50,391 nucleotides of DNA, from contig NZ_VBSN01000035.1 of assembly GCF_006149045.1 (NCBI RefSeq), forward strand, positions 1-50,391, given 5' to 3'. The position numbers and the translations under genes were made by a program. The notes below the pieces were generated by a model. That model saw nothing but the letters and a program-made list of their open reading frames with translations. It did not search any database and was not told where the DNA came from. Shown piece by piece: positions 36,171 to 45,662 of this stretch. The DNA comes from Dyadobacter flavalbus. GTDB taxonomy: Bacteria; Bacteroidota; Bacteroidia; Cytophagales; Spirosomataceae. Within the stretch, counting starts at the first letter, position 1, and every line of letters starts with the position of its first letter.

Positions 36171-37586
36171 ATCTTTCCTGTTCATTTTCCACGCTGTAAA
36201 GCCGATGTACAGCATACTTCCTTTTGCGCCACGTTTTTTAAACAAACCATTTACATTGCTGAACCCCAGAAAGAGAGGCCCGAAATGTCCGAAAGCGCCC
36301 AGCGAAGGTCGTTTGTTTCCCTCCACAAAGGATACCGGAAAAGCAAAATCGGAATCTTCATCTTCAAAACGCGGCGTAATTGTAAATAAGTTTGGCCTGT
36401 ATATATCCAATGGCCTGTCCATTTGGCTTCTGTATCTTCGGGTTTGTTCAAGATGGAGGAAAAACCCTTTTACAAGCTGTATATCTGCTTCCAGATGAAC
36501 AGCTTGCGGAAGTTGGACATTTTTTCTGAAAATGGTATCTGTTTTAGCCGGAAAAAGATTCATAAAACCTTCGGGCCCAAAGTCACTGATTGTTTCCAGC
36601 TCATTCTGCCCGATAACAGCTTCCGTTTTCATTCCGGATATAACCCTGCTTTGCAAAGTTTTGTACTTGATGAAGCCTATGTCCGTCAGAGACGCACCTA
36701 AACGGATCAAATACTCGGGGCTCTTATCAAATTCCTCCTTTTTTCTGCCCCAGTATGCGCCCAGTTCATAGGAAAACCCGAAATCATATGCCCAGCCGGA
36801 ACCATAATGACCTGAATCGAACAGATTTTTGAACCGCATTTTTTGTACCTGTGCACTGTAACCGCTTTCATACCTGAAATCTGACAGGACTAATTCACTG
36901 GACTTTACATTCCCGCTTGTCTGCCGAATGCCAAAGTGATCCGCAGACGCATTCATGTATGCCGTTCGTGCTCCGAAAATGCGTTTGCCGGTGACGCCCA
37001 CACGCAGCTTATGCGTTCGCAGATCCAGCAGTTGCGCTCCGTACGACACATTTGCTTCCGAAAAACTCTGCTGTACAAGACTGAAATTTCCCCAGGGCTG
37101 GTTTGCCGTTACAGGCGTACTTTCGGTGTCAAGCCTTTTAAAATAAAGATTCTGAATGGCATCGGGAATGTTTTTTCCATAAAAATACCCTCTTGTCCTC
37201 AGCTGTAAGGCCAGCCCGGAATACTTTCCAAGTGAGACCATTGCAGACGGCCAGCGGATTTCGCTTGCAAGATATACCGGATTGCGTTGAATCAATGATC
37301 CCATTGTTCTGGAACGGCCGTATAATTCCCTTGTTGAATGCGGTGCCAGAATAGGATAGAGCAAGGAATTTTTTCCCAGAAAAACAAAGTACCTGTAATT
37401 GATGCTGCCGGCTGCCGTACCAATGTTTACTTGCCATTTTTGCCTTGGTGCGCCTGTAATGGCGGGATTGTAAGTTGCGCGGTAAAGACCTCCGTAATTG
37501 CTGGTCTGCATACTCGAAACCTCCTGCGTATAGGCACTCCGTAAGTTTAAAAGTAAAAAAGTGCAAAAAATAATAACTTTTTTCAA
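36153..37586 (-). CDS. DUF5723-family outer-membrane-like protein
   Basis: This 477-residue protein has a signal peptide (about 1-20, ending AYTQ) and a mature part rich in Gly, aromatic and alternating beta segments. It includes NYGGLYRATYNPAITGAPRQ near the N-terminus, which resembles the 'N(P)A' start of PorP/SprF-like and DUF5723 barrel proteins of Bacteroidota. It is predicted to be an outer-membrane beta barrel. Its ATG overlaps the recQ stop by 4 nt (ATGA type), yet it has no functional link to recQ that I know of. The C-terminal five residues are encoded by the heptanucleotide array. Confidence 0.7.
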   Translation of the reverse strand: MKKVIIFCTFLLLNLRSAYTQEVSSMQTSNYGGLYRATYNPAITGAPRQKWQVNIGTAAGSINYRYFVFLGKNSLLYPILAPHSTRELYGRSRTMGSLIQRNPVYLASEIRWPSAMVSLGKYSGLALQLRTRGYFYGKNIPDAIQNLYFKRLDTESTPVTANQPWGNFSLVQQSFSEANVSYGAQLLDLRTHKLRVGVTGKRIFGARTAYMNASADHFGIRQTSGNVKSSELVLSDFRYESGYSAQVQKMRFKNLFDSGHYGSGWAYDFGFSYELGAYWGRKKEEFDKSPEYLIRLGASLTDIGFIKYKTLQSRVISGMKTEAVIGQNELETISDFGPEGFMNLFPAKTDTIFRKNVQLPQAVHLEADIQLVKGFFLHLEQTRRYRSQMDRPLDIYRPNLFTITPRFEDEDSDFAFPVSFVEGNKRPSLGAFGHFGPLFLGFSNVNGLFKKRGAKGSMLYIGFTAWKMNRKDVKSKR

Positions 37587-39502
37587 GACTGTGTTCTGTT
37601 AGTCAAAGCAAGCTTTCCAAGTGAATCATAGCGTACAATTTCATCTTCGATCAGTTGCTTTATAGTGTGTGTAAAACTGTTTTCTGAAATACTTTCAAAT
37701 GCTTTCAATAAATCGCGCGGACCCATTGGCCCGTTCTGATTTAAAAACCGGATCAGAGCCTGTTCAAGCCCGGTTTCTTTTGTCAGTTCATTTTTCCTGT
37801 TCTGAATGCATATGTCGCATACACCGCATTCCTGCGCATCAAATTCGTTGAAATATTCAAGCAGGAGCAATGTTCTGCAGATTTTGGTATGTGAAGCGTA
37901 ACGTGCTACTGCATAGGCTTTTTTCAGATCTCTGTCCCGTTTCTTTTCTATCTCAAAAATGTTCAGCGGCAACAAAGCTGCTTCATACCTCGGCGTCAGG
38001 AATGTAAGCTGCGGCTTGTCTCGTCTGGGTTCGTAATCAATAATGTCGCGTTCCTGCAGAAATTTCAGTTTCCGGATTATTTCTGTTTCCGGGGCAAAAT
38101 AAATCTGTGCAAGTTCACTTTCTGAAATGCGGACATATTCTGTAAAAAGTTCTCCTCCGTACAACCTGAGCATGGTTTTGATAAATGAATCCAGCTCCTG
38201 ATAACGAATCTGAAAGTCATAAAGCTGACGGTTATCAATGAGAAAATGAATTTTGGACAAATCATTAAAATTCTCGCTCAATTGTATAAACCCTTCTTCT
38301 TCAAGCAATTTCAAAGCATAATGCGTTTCATTGACAGGCAGTCCGAATGTTCCTGTAAATTCCTGGATATCAAAACTGAAACCTGCGAATTCGCCTCCGC
38401 CCGTCGGGATTTTGTAATAATTGGCAAGCGCCTGATAAACTCTTTTCAGGGTTTCGGCAGAAGGATATTTCCTGTTGATGCCTGCGGAAAGTTCTTCCAG
38501 ATCAATTTTATTGAACAGCGCAACCGCATACGCTTTCTTTTCGTCACGTCCGGCACGGCCTGCTTCCTGATAATAAGCTTCCAGATTGTCCGGCAAATCA
38601 AAATGAATGACTGCCCGAACGTCCGGTTTGTCAATCCCCATTCCGAAAGCATTGGTAGCCACAACCGTCCGGACCTGATTTTTGATCCAGGCAGACTGCC
38701 TGTCGGAACGTTCGCGGAAAGGAAGTCCGGCGTGGTAGCCATATGCACTGATTCCCTGCCGGTTGAGCCAGTCCGCGAGTTCTTTGGCCTGCTTGCGCGT
38801 TCTGACGTATACGATTGCCGATCCCGAAACATTTTTAAGAATCTGAAGTAATTTTCTTTCTTTACTTTCTTCCAGAAAAGCAGAGTAGGAGAGGTTTGCC
38901 CTTGCAAAAGACTGTTTGAACACCCTGGCATTGCGCATCTGCAGCTTGTTCAGGATATCGGCACGCACTTCTTCGGTAGCCGTAGCGGTAAGCGCCATCA
39001 CGGGAACGCCGGAAATCAGCTTTCGGAAATCAGCAATCAAAAGATAAGAAGGCCTGAAATCATATCCCCATGCAGAAATACAATGCGCTTCATCTACGGC
39101 CAGAAGACAAACTTTCATCTTCTTGACGCGTTCAATCATAATATCCGTCCGTAACCTTTCCGGTGATACGTACAGAAATTTGGTATTGCCGTGAACACAG
39201 TTGTCCAGCGTAAAGTCAATTTCGTTTCTGCTCATGCCGGAATGAATGGACGCAGCCGGAATACCCCGTTTTTTGAGCTGTTCCACCTGATCTTTCATGA
39301 GCGCAATAAGCGGCGTAACCACAATGCAGACTCCTTCTGAAACCATCACAGGCACCTGAATGCAGACGGATTTGCCGCCGCCGGTCGGAAGCAAAACAAG
39401 CGTATCCATTCCGTTGAGGACCGTCCGGATGGCTTCTTCCTGAAAAGGCCGGAACGAATCGTAACCCCAATATTGGTTCAGAACGGAGTGAAGATCAATC
39501 AT
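37583..39502 (-). CDS. recQ: ATP-dependent DNA helicase RecQ, without HRDC domain
   Basis: RecQ unwinds DNA 3' to 5' in recombination and repair. From the ATG at 39502 (639 residues) it shows motif 0 GYDSFRPFQEEAI, Walker A TGGGKS (40-45), DEAH (137-140), the aromatic-rich loop CISAWGYDFRPSY, GMGIDKPDVR and QEAGRAGRD. A zinc-binding cluster (Cys in KICRTLL and ECGVCDIC) lies at about 540-565. After it comes a short winged-helix-like end; I see no HRDC domain. The frame extends 13 codons upstream, but the usual N-terminus begins at the chosen Met. It is the first gene of the recQ, DUF5723, metallohydrolase row. Confidence 0.95.
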   Translation of the reverse strand: MIDLHSVLNQYWGYDSFRPFQEEAIRTVLNGMDTLVLLPTGGGKSVCIQVPVMVSEGVCIVVTPLIALMKDQVEQLKKRGIPAASIHSGMSRNEIDFTLDNCVHGNTKFLYVSPERLRTDIMIERVKKMKVCLLAVDEAHCISAWGYDFRPSYLLIADFRKLISGVPVMALTATATEEVRADILNKLQMRNARVFKQSFARANLSYSAFLEESKERKLLQILKNVSGSAIVYVRTRKQAKELADWLNRQGISAYGYHAGLPFRERSDRQSAWIKNQVRTVVATNAFGMGIDKPDVRAVIHFDLPDNLEAYYQEAGRAGRDEKKAYAVALFNKIDLEELSAGINRKYPSAETLKRVYQALANYYKIPTGGGEFAGFSFDIQEFTGTFGLPVNETHYALKLLEEEGFIQLSENFNDLSKIHFLIDNRQLYDFQIRYQELDSFIKTMLRLYGGELFTEYVRISESELAQIYFAPETEIIRKLKFLQERDIIDYEPRRDKPQLTFLTPRYEAALLPLNIFEIEKKRDRDLKKAYAVARYASHTKICRTLLLLEYFNEFDAQECGVCDICIQNRKNELTKETGLEQALIRFLNQNGPMGPRDLLKAFESISENSFTHTIKQLIEDEIVRYDSLGKLALTNRTQS

Positions 39503-39752
39503 CAGATTTTTAACAGTTGCAGTGTGCTTGTTGATGTGCAAAGTAACAGGATAATGTTTGTTAAGTAAAGAAATTGTGCTTGCCGGCTTGTGCCGGACAA
39601 TCCAGATTTGACGTCAGAACGAATAAAATCATACATTATAAAAAGATAAATCTGCATAAACCGGAAATAAAAGAGGTAAAATACAGTTTTCTTCAAATCA
39701 TCAATTTACTTTGATGACTTAACGTAAAAGCCGGTTTAAATTTGCAAAATAG

Positions 39753-39760
39753 TACCTTTG
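39753..39760 (+). promoter_or_regulatory. Candidate -7 element of the PBP4-like gene
   Basis: TACCTTTG is a perfect TAnnTTTG match 25 nt before the ATG at 39786. No TTG sits at the usual distance, so the -33 element is weak. The 283-nt gap from recQ to this gene otherwise shows nothing recognisable. Confidence 0.5.
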
Positions 39761-39785
39761 ACGGTATCAATCCCAACTTATTTCC

Positions 39786-41060
39786 ATGCGCACGCTTCTT
39801 TTCCTTATCAGTATTCTGGCATTATCCGGCTGTTCCGTTTCGCATTATATGAAACGTGAGCTGAAAAACTCAACAGTATTTACCCAGCAGCATACGGGAA
39901 TTTCCATTCGGGAAGTAAACGGCAAAAAAGCCATTGCTTCTTACCAGGATGACAAATATTTTACGCCTGCTTCCAATACGAAACTGTTTAGCTTTTACGC
40001 CGGCTTGTGCGCACTCGGAGATTCTGTTCCCGGGCTGGAATATCTGGAATGGGGCGAGTTACTGATCATCCGCGGAACAGGCGACCCTTCTTTATTGCAT
40101 CCCGATTTGCCTCACAGCAAGGTTTTTGATTTTTTAAAGAACAGGAAAGACCAGATTTTTCTCACACCTTTCAACTTTGAAAACAAACGTTTCGGGCCGG
40201 GCTGGGCATGGAGCGATTACAATGATTATTATCAGCCGGAAGTTTCTCCGATGCCGGTTTACGGAAACATTGCAAGATTTAAGGGCCAGGCTTCACAGCA
40301 ATTTCAGGTTAGTCCGGGCATCTGGAACAAGTCTATGGTTTTTGACAGTACCGTTTCAGGCATTGAAAGAGATGAATTCCAGAATTTATTCCGCCATTCA
40401 CGGCTTGTGGTGCCGGAAGGACTGATGCAGGATGTTCCCGTTCATATGTCGGATGATTTAACCGCACAGCTTTTAAGCGATACATTGAAAAAGGAAATTA
40501 AACTAATTAATATTCCGCTGGATGTGGAATTACAGAAAGTGTACAGCATTCCGTCCGATTCCCTTTATGCCCGAATGATGCAGACAAGCGACAACATGCT
40601 TGCGGAACAGCTTATGCTGCTTTACGCTTCGGAAAATGGCTTGCCGTTGAACACAGAAAAAGCCATTGCACATGCCGTAGAACATCATATGGACGATCTG
40701 CCGGATCGTCCGGTATGGAAAGACGGCTCGGGGCTCAGCCGGTATAATCTGTTTACGCCGAGAACAATCGTGGCTTTGCTTCAAAAAATATATATAAAAG
40801 TTCCGCAGGAAAGGTTGTTTGCCATACTGCCGCAGGGCGGAAAAACAGGCACATTAAGCAATTTGTTCAAAGGTGAAAAACCGTTTGTATTTGCCAAAAC
40901 AGGAAGTCTGAGCAACATCTACAATCTGAGCGGATACCTTGTCACCAGAAAAGGAAAGATACTTGCATTCAGTTTTATGAACAACAATTTTATCCGGCCG
41001 ACAGGCGATATCCGGAAAGAAGCAGAACGTATCCTGACAGGATTGCATCAGAAATTTTAA
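39786..41060 (+). CDS. dacB: PBP4-type D-alanyl-D-alanine carboxypeptidase/endopeptidase (peptidase S13), lipoprotein
   Basis: This enzyme trims or cleaves peptide cross-links in peptidoglycan. The three active-site motifs are present: SxxK as SNTK (63-66), SxN as SDN (268-270) and KTG (371-373). The signal peptide ends in a lipobox LSGC with Cys16, so it is predicted to be membrane-anchored in the periplasm. At 424 residues it is shorter than E. coli DacB (477), mainly in the inserted domains between SxxK and SxN. The stop is only 2 nt from the stop of the convergent membrane-protein gene. Confidence 0.92.
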   Translation: MRTLLFLISILALSGCSVSHYMKRELKNSTVFTQQHTGISIREVNGKKAIASYQDDKYFTPASNTKLFSFYAGLCALGDSVPGLEYLEWGELLIIRGTGDPSLLHPDLPHSKVFDFLKNRKDQIFLTPFNFENKRFGPGWAWSDYNDYYQPEVSPMPVYGNIARFKGQASQQFQVSPGIWNKSMVFDSTVSGIERDEFQNLFRHSRLVVPEGLMQDVPVHMSDDLTAQLLSDTLKKEIKLINIPLDVELQKVYSIPSDSLYARMMQTSDNMLAEQLMLLYASENGLPLNTEKAIAHAVEHHMDDLPDRPVWKDGSGLSRYNLFTPRTIVALLQKIYIKVPQERLFAILPQGGKTGTLSNLFKGEKPFVFAKTGSLSNIYNLSGYLVTRKGKILAFSFMNNNFIRPTGDIRKEAERILTGLHQKF

Positions 41061-41062
41061 CC

Positions 41063-42760
41063 TTACTTTATTTTATTCCAAGATTTGCCTGTGCAATAAA
41101 TTCTGTTTTGTCCGTTTTCGCGCATAAGCAGATAAAAATCATATCGGCCGGGTGCAATTGTTGACACGTGAAAAACGGAGAATAATCCTTTTGCAAAATA
41201 TATCTGGCGGCGTATAACCGTTTTTAAAGGAACCGGAAACTGGCTGGACGAACATGCATAAACGTGGTCTGCGGATTTCAACAATACATAGGCACCGTCA
41301 GAAAAGTCCTTTTCAGTCTTAAAATTTATTTCCGGAAAACGGATGTAAACAGATTCTCCAGATTTTGTAATTTCCACTGGCTGATTTAAAGTCTCACAAG
41401 AAATTTTCTCGGATTTCGAAAGTACGTTCCAGCCTTCTGCAAGCGGATCTTTAGAGTGATAATAAGCCCTGATTTTTTCAAAGTGCTTCTGCGTTATGGA
41501 AAACATTCTCGTTCCAAACCAGTCAGCATTATACCTTGCATTAAACTCCTGGGCAATTGCAGCACGACGATTATTTACGGCTTCCGCAAAGCAATTATGT
41601 AAAATAACCTGATTTAAAGCAATGGCCAGGAACAGAATGAAAGGATAAAGCTTATGCCGGAATCTGCTTTCCTGAGAAATAAACGCAAAATATAATGCTA
41701 TACACCATAAGGTCGAATACATTCTGTACCGGCCTTTAAACATTCCCAGAAGTGTGTCCGTCAGAATCCGTTTATAAGCAAGCACAAGTGTTGTTATGCC
41801 TACAAAAATAATTACTGACAAGGCAAAAAGTGCAGTCATATTTCTGTATTCGGTTTTTAGCAAAATAGCATTCCAGAATTGAAGAAGCTGTCCTCTAAAC
41901 AGAGAAATAAAAATTATAACTAACAAAATACCTGTTATAACCGCCTGATATATTTTCATATCTGTAATACTGTAAGCAGTGATTGTTGCAATTGAGCCAA
42001 TGAATCCGAATGATCCCAGAAATCCTTCTTTTACTTGCCGAGGATCGGAAAAATCAAGATTTTGTGTAATAGGAGCGAAGTCTGAAAAATAGATTACTGA
42101 TGTAACAAGCGCAATTGTCAGAGTAATCAGAAACTGTCTGTGCCGTCCCATAATCAGATACAATAACCCGATTACCGGAAAAACCATCAACCCGTTTCCG
42201 TAGGTAAAAGTGGCTGTAATTGCGAAAAAGAGCGATATAATAGTCTGTTGCTGATGATAACAGGTGAAATAAAGCGCTGACAGCACAAATAAAATCACTC
42301 CGAAATTGCATAAAGAGCTTACTCCCCAGAAGATGTTTTCAAAAGACTGGATATTGAACCAGAGCCATATTACCGGTACAAAATACCAGAATGACAACTT
42401 GTTCTTTTCAAATGCTTTGTAAAAAATGAAAGCGCACAATCCCCAGCATACGCTGGCAATAATCATTGGCCAAACAAGATTAACTTTTCCACAAGTATAA
42501 TAAAGCAGAAGAATTACAGATCTGGAAAAAATCAGTCGGTGCTCAGGAAAAAGTTCGGTAAGCTGCTTCCAGCGTTGCAGCCAGGAAGCGTTTTTGAATT
42601 TGGGTATTATTCCCAGAATAACAATATCATCAAATGCTACATAATTGGCATTTAACGCAATCGAATGAAAAACCAGAATGTAAATGGCAACAGGAAGGGC
42701 ACAAAATAAAAGTGCAAGCCAGATTTTGAATCTGACGTAATTCAGAAAGGTAACGAACAT
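41063..42760 (-). CDS. Polytopic membrane protein, possible glycosyltransferase-like
   Basis: This 565-residue protein has about 10-11 hydrophobic segments in its first ~400 residues (for example VRFKIWLALLFCALPVAIYI and VWPMIIASVCWGLCAFIFY), with a charged loop after the first helix (YVAFDDIVILG) that carries an acidic pair. A soluble C-terminal beta-rich part follows at about 410-565. The layout (membrane base, early extracytoplasmic acidic loop, soluble tail) resembles GT-C type glycosyltransferases or GtrII/DUF6056-like proteins, but no motif proves it. The gene is more AT-rich than its neighbours, which may point to transfer. Function unknown. Confidence 0.65.
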   Translation of the reverse strand: MFVTFLNYVRFKIWLALLFCALPVAIYILVFHSIALNANYVAFDDIVILGIIPKFKNASWLQRWKQLTELFPEHRLIFSRSVILLLYYTCGKVNLVWPMIIASVCWGLCAFIFYKAFEKNKLSFWYFVPVIWLWFNIQSFENIFWGVSSLCNFGVILFVLSALYFTCYHQQQTIISLFFAITATFTYGNGLMVFPVIGLLYLIMGRHRQFLITLTIALVTSVIYFSDFAPITQNLDFSDPRQVKEGFLGSFGFIGSIATITAYSITDMKIYQAVITGILLVIIFISLFRGQLLQFWNAILLKTEYRNMTALFALSVIIFVGITTLVLAYKRILTDTLLGMFKGRYRMYSTLWCIALYFAFISQESRFRHKLYPFILFLAIALNQVILHNCFAEAVNNRRAAIAQEFNARYNADWFGTRMFSITQKHFEKIRAYYHSKDPLAEGWNVLSKSEKISCETLNQPVEITKSGESVYIRFPEINFKTEKDFSDGAYVLLKSADHVYACSSSQFPVPLKTVIRRQIYFAKGLFSVFHVSTIAPGRYDFYLLMRENGQNRIYCTGKSWNKIK

Positions 42761-42829
42761 GATAAAATTCTTGCATGCCCGAATTCAGCATGCTTATTAG
42801 TGTGTGTAATGAAAATTCTTTTGAGACTG

Positions 42830-43846
42830 TCAGTTTTCAGTCTCTTCCTCTACCGAGGCGCGCGGATCTTTGGTGTAGTCGTAAAGAAGTTTGCCTTTAT
42901 CGTCCCATTCTCTTAAAACAAATGGCTCAAATTCTTCTTCCCATGCTGTTTTCGGATACTGGATTTCTTTTTTGCGCTGACGACGGAACTGGTAATACTC
43001 CACCCAGCGGCCTACTTTCTGTCCGTTGTCGTACTTGCCGTTCAGCATGAGCTGTCCTTCCTTGTAGAATTTCATGTATTCTCCTTCTACTTTACCGAAC
43101 ACAACGGGAACAACTTCCATAATCTGCGTATGAGCGGAATCATAGTATGCAATGCGTGATTCGGCAGGAAATCCCCTGTTCCAGACTACTTTGTCAATAA
43201 GGTTGTATTTTGCGTCGTATTTAACCCAGCGGCCGTCCTTTGCGCCCATGTAATAGTAACCTTCTTCCATCAGGTTTTCGCCCGTGTATTTTTTATAAGA
43301 GCCGTGAAGCGGAAGTGCCTGTTCTTTTTCCTTGACGACTGCCGAGCTTAATTTTTTGCCTTTTTTATCATACCAGCGTGTTTCTGTTGCCCGTACGTAA
43401 GGATTGATCGGTTTGTACTCTTTAAGCACATGAAAATATTCTACGGTCGCCCTGTCGCCGCTGCCGTATTTTACCGACATGCTTTGCATCGGGATACCTT
43501 CGTACTGAACTTTGGCCAGTTTGGCTTTTTCTTTCTTTAACTTCCTGTCCTTCTTCTGGCTTTTGTATTCTTTAACCCTTAACCCAAGATCAGGAATTGT
43601 TTCTCCGAAAAGCGTTGAAAGGCTTGTAGATTTGCCATTTGCGCCGGGAAGCGATGATCCTGCAACCGGATCAAGTCCGCTGATAAACGATTTAAGGTCT
43701 TTGGAGCGGGTGGCTGTATCTTTTTTGACGGTTTCCTTTGGCAGCCATGAAGGCGGCGGTGTGGTTTCCTTCTGTTCTGATTGTGCAGAAACGCTTTTAA
43801 TCAGATAAAGGAGAAAAAAACAGCAGATCGAAGTTACTCTTTGCAT
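42830..43846 (-). CDS. Secreted protein with MORN/YwqK-like repeats
   Basis: This 338-residue protein has a signal peptide (about 1-21, ending SVSAQ), a Lys-rich region at about 92-110, and then tandem short units of the form 'G.Y..Y..G.....G.Y..G.K.G.W..Y' (NLMEEGYYYMGAKDGRWVKY, LMLNGKYDNGQKVGRWVEYY). These are MORN-like repeats of the type annotated as YwqK-family antitoxin, a name that has spread to many unrelated secreted Bacteroidota proteins. There is no toxin gene beside it, so a toxin-antitoxin role is not supported. It is divergent from fcl. Function unknown. Confidence 0.75.
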   Translation of the reverse strand: MQRVTSICCFFLLYLIKSVSAQSEQKETTPPPSWLPKETVKKDTATRSKDLKSFISGLDPVAGSSLPGANGKSTSLSTLFGETIPDLGLRVKEYKSQKKDRKLKKEKAKLAKVQYEGIPMQSMSVKYGSGDRATVEYFHVLKEYKPINPYVRATETRWYDKKGKKLSSAVVKEKEQALPLHGSYKKYTGENLMEEGYYYMGAKDGRWVKYDAKYNLIDKVVWNRGFPAESRIAYYDSAHTQIMEVVPVVFGKVEGEYMKFYKEGQLMLNGKYDNGQKVGRWVEYYQFRRQRKKEIQYPKTAWEEEFEPFVLREWDDKGKLLYDYTKDPRASVEEETEN

Positions 43847-43877
43847 GTGTATAAGTTTTTCTTCAAAGCAAGATGAT

Positions 43878-43885
43878 TACTTTTG
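43878..43885 (+). promoter_or_regulatory. Candidate -7 element of fcl
   Basis: TACTTTTG is identical to the atpD -7 box. It lies 55 nt before the GTG start at 43940; the region 20 nt upstream is T-rich but has no TTG. Confidence 0.5.
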
Positions 43886-43939
43886 TAACGAACAGGTTTT
43901 TTCTATATTGATTTTCAACACACAAATTTAAAAAACACA

Positions 43940-44881
43940 GTGGAAAAAAGTGCTAAAATTTATATTGCCGGACATCGCGGAATGGTTGGCTCTGCTATTC
44001 ATCGAAAATTGATAAAAGAAGGATATGAAAACTTTGTTTTAAAAACTTCTTCCGAACTGGATTTACGGAATCAGAGTGCTGTAAAGGATTTCTTTGAGAA
44101 AGAACGCCCGGAATATGTTTTCCTGGCCGCAGCAAAAGTAGGCGGAATTATGGCCAATAACATTTACCGCGCTGAATTTTTAAATGACAATTTGCTGATT
44201 CAGAACAATGTAATTGACAGTGCTTACAGAACAGATGCAAAAAAACTGATGTTTCTGGGATCAAGCTGCATTTATCCGAAACTGGCTCCGCAGCCTTTGC
44301 GTGAAGAATCGCTCCTGACAGGATTGCTCGAACCAACCAATGAACCTTATGCCATTGCCAAAATTGCGGGTATCAAAATGTGTGAAGCTTACCGCGCGCA
44401 GTATGGCTGCAATTTTATCTCTGTCATGCCAACCAATTTATACGGCCCGAATGACAATTATGACCTTAACAATTCTCACGTGCTGCCCGCCATGATCCGG
44501 AAATTTCATACGGCAAAGGAAGAAAACAAGCCTTTTGTCGAATTGTGGGGTACAGGTTCGCCTTTGAGGGAATTCCTCCATGCCGACGACCTTGCGGATG
44601 CATGTTATTTCCTGATGCAGAATTACAATGAACCGGAATTCCTGAACATTGGCGTAGGCTCCGATGTAACGATCAAATCGCTGGCCGAACTGATCATGAA
44701 TGTAACGGGATATGAAGGTGAAATCCGCTGGAATACAGACAAGCCGGACGGCACTCCGCGAAAACTGATGGACGTAAGCAAGCTGCACAGCCTGGGCTGG
44801 AAACACCGTACAGAACTGGAAGAAGGCATAAAAATGACGTATCAGGATTTTCTGCAGAAAATCGAAACGTATGCTTCGTAA
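43940..44881 (+). CDS. fcl: GDP-L-fucose synthase
   Basis: Fcl (WcaG) epimerises and reduces GDP-4-keto-6-deoxymannose to GDP-L-fucose for glycan synthesis, using NADPH. This 313-residue SDR protein has the nucleotide motif AGHRGMVG (10-17), the catalytic Ser in LGSSCIYP (about 108) and the Tyr137-x3-Lys141 pair (PYAIAK), plus the [16 protein letters not shown] block. The start is GTG at 43940, and the frame has no good ATG nearby. The partner gmd is not in the window, and no glycosyltransferase operon surrounds it, so the gene is an isolated copy. Confidence 0.96.
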   Translation: MEKSAKIYIAGHRGMVGSAIHRKLIKEGYENFVLKTSSELDLRNQSAVKDFFEKERPEYVFLAAAKVGGIMANNIYRAEFLNDNLLIQNNVIDSAYRTDAKKLMFLGSSCIYPKLAPQPLREESLLTGLLEPTNEPYAIAKIAGIKMCEAYRAQYGCNFISVMPTNLYGPNDNYDLNNSHVLPAMIRKFHTAKEENKPFVELWGTGSPLREFLHADDLADACYFLMQNYNEPEFLNIGVGSDVTIKSLAELIMNVTGYEGEIRWNTDKPDGTPRKLMDVSKLHSLGWKHRTELEEGIKMTYQDFLQKIETYAS

Positions 44882-45013
44882 GCTAATTGAAGTTAATGCA
44901 TTACAAGATACGTAAGCCTAATATTTCCAAACTAAATTGAATTTTTGCCTACGATAATTCTTTTTTTTTGACAAATTTCAGTATATAATTATAAGATTCT
45001 TCGGGAAACTAAT

Positions 45014-45021
45014 TAGTTTTG
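45014..45021 (+). promoter_or_regulatory. Candidate -7 element of the Lrp/AsnC gene
   Basis: TAGTTTTG is a perfect TAnnTTTG match 45 nt before the ATG at 45067. It overlaps the upstream TTG at 45019, which argues against that codon being the start. The -33 region is weak. Confidence 0.5.
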
Positions 45022-45066
45022 CATCGTCTTAAAAAAGGCGCTATACGAAACCTTAGTCATAGAGAA

Positions 45067-45540
45067 ATGTCGGCCATTATTAAGTTAGACCAGATCGACC
45101 GTAAAGTACTGGAAATCTTACAAACGAATGCAAAAATAACAAATGCACAATTATCCAAGGAAATAGGGCTTTCTCCTGCACCCACGTTGGAACGTGTAAA
45201 GAAACTTGAGCAATCCGGAATTATCAAGAGCTATCATGCTCAGCTTGAACCTGAAAAGGTAGGATTGGGTGTAAGCACATTTGTACAGATTTCCTTGGTC
45301 GGACACAGAAAAGCAGTTACCGAATCTTTTGTTGAAAAAATACATGCAATTCCAGAAGTCGTTGAGTGTCACCATATAACCGGAACCGGAGATTTCCTGC
45401 TAAGGGTCATTTCGAAAGACATAAGTACTTATCAGAAGCTGATGCTCGAAAAAATCAATGAAATTGAGGAAGTAGCAAGTACGCAGACCATGGTTATTTT
45501 GTCTACTTTCAAAGAAAGCAAAGTACTGCCTATTCCTTGA
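45067..45540 (+). CDS. Lrp/AsnC-family transcriptional regulator
   Basis: This 157-residue protein has an N-terminal helix-turn-helix (about 8-50; DQIDRKVLEILQTNAKITNA, then LSKEIGLSPAPTLERVKKLE) and a C-terminal RAM/ACT-like ligand-binding domain (about 70-150; VSTFVQISLVG, VECHHITGTGDFLLRV). These proteins form octamers and respond to amino acids. The frame opens 16 codons earlier at a TTG, but that codon sits in the promoter box. The gene stands alone with its own terminator at 45560; the regulon cannot be told from the window. Confidence 0.95.
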   Translation: MSAIIKLDQIDRKVLEILQTNAKITNAQLSKEIGLSPAPTLERVKKLEQSGIIKSYHAQLEPEKVGLGVSTFVQISLVGHRKAVTESFVEKIHAIPEVVECHHITGTGDFLLRVISKDISTYQKLMLEKINEIEEVASTQTMVILSTFKESKVLPIP

Positions 45541-45559
45541 TTTTTTCCGATCACTTTAT

Positions 45560-45595
45560 AAAAAAGGCGCAGAAACCGGTTTCTGCGCCTTTTTT
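45560..45595. terminator. Perfect palindromic bidirectional terminator
   Basis: A 36-bp perfect palindrome is centred between 45577 and 45578, with stem GGCGCAGAAACC flanked by A6 and T6. It lies about 20 nt past the Lrp/AsnC gene stop and 67 nt before the stop of the convergent DUF4301 gene, so it can end both transcripts. Confidence 0.92.
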
Positions 45596-45621
45596 GTTAT
45601 TTAAAACTGATTGATACCTAA

Positions 45622-45654
45622 CTTTTATTTATCCTCAGCTTTTATTTCTCCTCA
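45622..45654 (-). repeat. Two-copy 16-bp direct repeat beside the DUF4301 stop codon
   Basis: CTTTTATTTATCCTCA (45622-45637) is repeated with one mismatch at 45639-45654, giving a 17-nt period. The second copy ends 8 nt from the stop codon at 45663. It differs from the heptanucleotide arrays but has the same position after a minus-strand gene. Confidence 0.65.
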
Positions 45655-45662
45655 ATTTAATT

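Noticed and set aside
38246..38851. 201-codon plus-strand frame inside recQ
   Set aside because: Antisense to the RecQ helicase motifs; no independent support.
42830..43846. Possible toxin-antitoxin module because of YwqK-like repeats
   Set aside because: There is a signal peptide and no adjacent toxin gene; the antitoxin name is a family-label artefact.
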